Shown in pieces: positions 61,500-64,000 of a DNA stretch of 64,000 nt. The stretch's first letter is position 1. The number at the start of each line of letters is the position of its first letter. The position numbers were made by a program, and so were the translations under genes. Under the pieces are notes generated by a model. That model did not search any database and was not told where the DNA came from. It saw nothing but the letters and a program-made list of their open reading frames with translations. Origin of the DNA: Ruegeria sp. Ofav3-42 (GTDB taxonomy: Bacteria; Pseudomonadota; Alphaproteobacteria; Rhodobacterales; Rhodobacteraceae); the NCBI RefSeq assembly GCF_022347725.1, contig NZ_JAKRGB010000002.1, forward strand, positions 372,001 through 436,000. Reading direction: 5' to 3'.

Positions 61500-61905
61500 G
61501 TCGTCCTCCCGTTCGAAATTTATGTTCGTTCAAATTGGGTCTTGGACGCTCGGAACTTTGAGCGTCGGTCTTGGATGACGGATTGAGCGCAAGTGTGAAC
61601 GGGATCAACGGGTTAGGCAAGGGGGGTGTTTGGGGGCGCTTGTGGGGGCGCCCCGAGCTATCCGTCTTATGCTTGCTGAAAAGTATTAAGAAAGCGCCTG
61701 ATCAGTCCCTTGTGTGGATGCATCCTGCCTGTACCATGCAGGCGCAAATCTCGGGATGATTGTTAGTATAATTGGAAGGATGCATACGCCGTCATTCCAG
61801 AGCTCAATTAGTACTGACTGAGCGAATTCGGCTAATTTAGTTAATAAATTCCCGGTTTTTGTGTTAAATTCGGCCATATTTTTTGGAATTTTGTAGGAGA
61901 AAGTT
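61500..61905. other. AT-rich noncoding region before the M15 peptidase gene
   Basis: About 400 bp. The right part (from about 61680) is markedly AT-richer than the genes on either side and carries the TTGTAGGAGAAAG ribosome site of the next gene. No supported gene on either strand. Confidence 0.5.
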
Positions 61906-62766
61906 ATGTTTGTACTTTCCAGAAGTGGAAAAAATGTCCCGGCTGAAGTTCAACGCTGGCAGTATTTTCTGAGAAAACAAGGTTTTTCGCAGGTCGGTCC
62001 CATAGACGCTTCTTTTGGGGGTAATACTGAACTAGGGACAAAAATGTTTCAGGTTTCTATCGGTTTAAAACCCAACGGTAAAGCAGACAAGAAGACAATT
62101 TCGGCTGCAGAAGGATACGGCTATCGAGTTTTGAATAAGGACTATTACAAAGAAAGAGAAAGTTTGAGCTGGCCACCCAAGCCAAGTAGCTTGAAATCTC
62201 CATCCAATAAATGGAGAAATAAACTCTTTGATTGTTTTGAGTTTATTCAGAGGCCATTGAACATGCGCCCTGACAAAGAATCAATCGTAATCAAAGGAAA
62301 CTGCTCTGATAGCGTTAATGACTGGGAAGACGAGTACATAATTAACTTGTCTGATGATAGGTTTCAGTTTGTCGACGGGTATAGGGGGTATATTCGTTGT
62401 CACAGATTTGCTGCATCTGCATTGACCGCGCTACTTGATAAATGGGAGGAAGAAAGCCTGTTGCATTTGGTACTTAACTACGCAGGATGCTTTGTTCCGA
62501 GGTACAAAAGAAATCAAGCGCCTAGCGGAACCAGCGGACACTCGAAGCGTAGAAGCAGGGACGTAGATGAGCTAAGCAACCATTCTTTCGGGTCGGCGAT
62601 AGATATTAGTACAACGTGGAATTGGATAGGTGAAACCCCTGCGCGTTGTGGACGAAAAGGGTCTATACGTGAGCTTGTCGATTCAGCAAACAATATTGGG
62701 TTCTACTGGGGGGGGCACTACAATGGAACAAAGGATGGCATGCACTTTGAATTAACAAAGTTATAG
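61906..62766 (+). CDS. Peptidoglycan-binding M15-family peptidase, endolysin-like
   Basis: 286 residues. The N-terminal peptidoglycan-binding helical repeat is VPAEVQRWQYFLRKQGFSQV ... SFGGNTELGTKMFQVSIGL. The C-terminal VanY/M15-type metallopeptidase has zinc-ligand motifs NHSFGSAIDISTTW (His, Asp) and KDGMHFELTKL (HxE). There is no signal peptide, so export would need a holin-like or lysis route. Base composition is much more AT-rich than its neighbours, with AAA/GAA/TTT-rich codons, pointing to recent acquisition. No phage genes adjoin it. Confidence 0.82.
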   Translation: MFVLSRSGKNVPAEVQRWQYFLRKQGFSQVGPIDASFGGNTELGTKMFQVSIGLKPNGKADKKTISAAEGYGYRVLNKDYYKERESLSWPPKPSSLKSPSNKWRNKLFDCFEFIQRPLNMRPDKESIVIKGNCSDSVNDWEDEYIINLSDDRFQFVDGYRGYIRCHRFAASALTALLDKWEEESLLHLVLNYAGCFVPRYKRNQAPSGTSGHSKRRSRDVDELSNHSFGSAIDISTTWNWIGETPARCGRKGSIRELVDSANNIGFYWGGHYNGTKDGMHFELTKL

Positions 62767-62778
62767 TTTTAGAAGCTC

Positions 62779-64000
62779 TCAAACATCCAACTCCTCCACG
62801 AACCGCGCGTTCTCCTGAATGTACTGGAACCGCAGTTCGGGTTTCTTGCCCATCAGGCGCTCGACCAGATCGCCGGTCTCACCGGGTTCGTCCTCGTCGA
62901 TGGTGACCCGGATCAATTTTCGGGAATTGGGGTCCATCGTAGTCTCTTTCAGGTCCTTGGCGTCCATTTCGCCCAGACCTTTGAAGCGCGAGACGTCGAT
63001 CTTGCCTTTTCCGCCCAGACCCTTCTCAAGCCACTCGTCGCGTTCGGCTTCGTCAAGGCAATAGACGCGTTTCGCCCCTTGCGTCAGGCGGTACAAAGGC
63101 GGGCAGGCGAGGTACAGGTGGCCCGCGTCAATCATCGGGCGCATCTGGGTGAAGAAGAACGTCATCAGCAGCGAGGCGATATGCGCCCCGTCCACATCCG
63201 CGTCGGTCATGATGATGATCTTGTCATAGCGCAGGTCGTCGACGTTGAACTTGGTGCCAAGGCCCACACCCAGCGCCTGCGTCAGGTCGTTGATCTCGGC
63301 ATTGGTGCCCAGCTTGGAACTGGCTGCGCCCAGCACGTTCAGGATCTTGCCGCGCAGGGGCAGCAGAGCCTGTGTCTTGCGGTCACGGCCCATTTTGGCG
63401 GACCCACCCGCAGAATCGCCCTCAACGATGAATAATTCCGTGCCGTCGCGTGTTGAACTAGAACAGTCCACCAGCTTGCCGGGGAGACGAAGTTTCTTAG
63501 TGGCGGACTTGCGTTGTGTTTCCTTCTCGGCCCGTCGGCGCAGACGCTCCTCAGCCCGCAGGATGAGGAAGTCCAGAATGGCGCCGGCGGATTTCGTGTC
63601 CGCGGCCAGCCAGTTATCGAAATGGTCGCGGACCGAATTTTCCACCAGTCGCTGAGCCTCGACCGTAGCAAGGCGATCCTTGGTCTGGCCCACGAATTCC
63701 GGCTCGCTGATGAAGCACGACACCAGCGCGCAGCCACCGGTGATCAGGTCATCACGCGTAATCTGACCGGCCTTCTTGTTGTTGATCAGTTCCCCATAGG
63801 CCTTGATCCCCTTGAGGACTGCGGCCCAGAACCCGGCCACATGGGTCCCACCTTCAGGCGTGGGGACGGTGTTACAGTAGGATTGGATGAATCCGTCGCG
63901 CGAAGGCGTCCAGTTGATCGCCCATTCGACCTTGCCGGGGGTGCCAAACTTTTCGTTGAAGTCCACGGTGCCGGCAAAGGGTTGCTCGGCATAGGTTGAG
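62779..64000 (-). CDS. parE: DNA topoisomerase IV subunit B (C-terminal part, cut by window edge)
   Basis: At least 406 residues of the transducer and TOPRIM parts of a type IIA topoisomerase B subunit. TOPRIM motifs are ELFIVEGDSAGGSAKMGRDR, IIIMTDADVDGAHIASLLM and PLRGKILNVLGAASSK. The C-terminus FKGLGEMDAKDLKETTMDPN and the lack of the long GyrB insertion favour ParE over GyrB. The N-terminal ATPase domain lies beyond the window; the frame continues through the last base. Confidence 0.9.
   Translation of the reverse strand, partial: STYAEQPFAGTVDFNEKFGTPGKVEWAINWTPSRDGFIQSYCNTVPTPEGGTHVAGFWAAVLKGIKAYGELINNKKAGQITRDDLITGGCALVSCFISEPEFVGQTKDRLATVEAQRLVENSVRDHFDNWLAADTKSAGAILDFLILRAEERLRRRAEKETQRKSATKKLRLPGKLVDCSSSTRDGTELFIVEGDSAGGSAKMGRDRKTQALLPLRGKILNVLGAASSKLGTNAEINDLTQALGVGLGTKFNVDDLRYDKIIIMTDADVDGAHIASLLMTFFFTQMRPMIDAGHLYLACPPLYRLTQGAKRVYCLDEAERDEWLEKGLGGKGKIDVSRFKGLGEMDAKDLKETTMDPNSRKLIRVTIDEDEPGETGDLVERLMGKKPELRFQYIQENARFVEELDV

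Overview
The window is a GC-rich chromosomal segment of an aerobic alphaproteobacterium. I place it in the Rhodobacteraceae (Roseobacter group) from gene content: a complete aerobic cob cluster with cobG and cobF, a TRAP transporter cluster, a DUF6280-type gene, a pcm-tolC pair, DUF1636-cobW-cobN under a B12 riboswitch, and a GC-rich palindrome of the kind scattered through roseobacter genomes. That assignment is inference from gene content; no rRNA or other taxonomic marker is present.

Layout. (1) 1-2519: a CaiB-type CoA transferase (cut by the edge), a thiamine-diphosphate enzyme and a DUF302 secreted protein. (2) 2634-16722: cobalamin synthesis. A cobalamin riboswitch heads DUF1636-cobW-cobN-cobG-cobH-cobI-cobJ, and a second block cobL-cobE-cobM-cobB-cobA-cobF follows on the same strand. 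cobK lies on the opposite strand between the blocks and overlaps both neighbours; its start codon shares bases with that of cobL. cobQ lies apart at 42-43.5 kb. (3) 16811-18765: a divergent LysR regulator and 3-hydroxyisobutyrate-dehydrogenase-like oxidoreductase.

(4) 18809-38738: a probable integrative island of about 19.9 kb. A tyrosine integrase, two small excisionase-like genes, a phage-type repressor and a nonsense-mutated adenine methyltransferase abut the 3' end of tRNA-Cys. A 14-bp copy of that tRNA end, including its CCA, recurs in direct orientation at 18809. The cargo includes an ArsR/VOC pair with a striking double palindromic operator, two Gly/Asn-rich exported proteins next to an OmpR/PhoQ-like two-component system, an IS110-family element with long noncoding flanks, and a LacI-controlled operon. 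That operon joins a DUF1989-GcvT fusion enzyme to a glycine-betaine-type ABC importer and suggests uptake and breakdown of an N-methylated amine or amino acid.

(5) 38739-48670: housekeeping genes (tRNA-Cys, pcm-like, tolC, cobQ, efp, ygfZ, a glycosyltransferase and small conserved genes). (6) 48748-61199: an RpiR-type regulator diverges from an operon encoding an N-formylglutamate-amidohydrolase-like enzyme and a full TRAP transporter. A Na/Pi cotransporter, a glutamine-synthetase-like ligase, an aldehyde dehydrogenase, an iron alcohol dehydrogenase, a DMT permease and an alpha/beta-hydrolase lacking its serine follow. Together these look like a gamma-glutamylation route for an amino alcohol or amine. 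(7) 61218-64000: a small secreted protein, an AT-rich stretch with an M15 peptidase that looks acquired, and the 3' part of parE.
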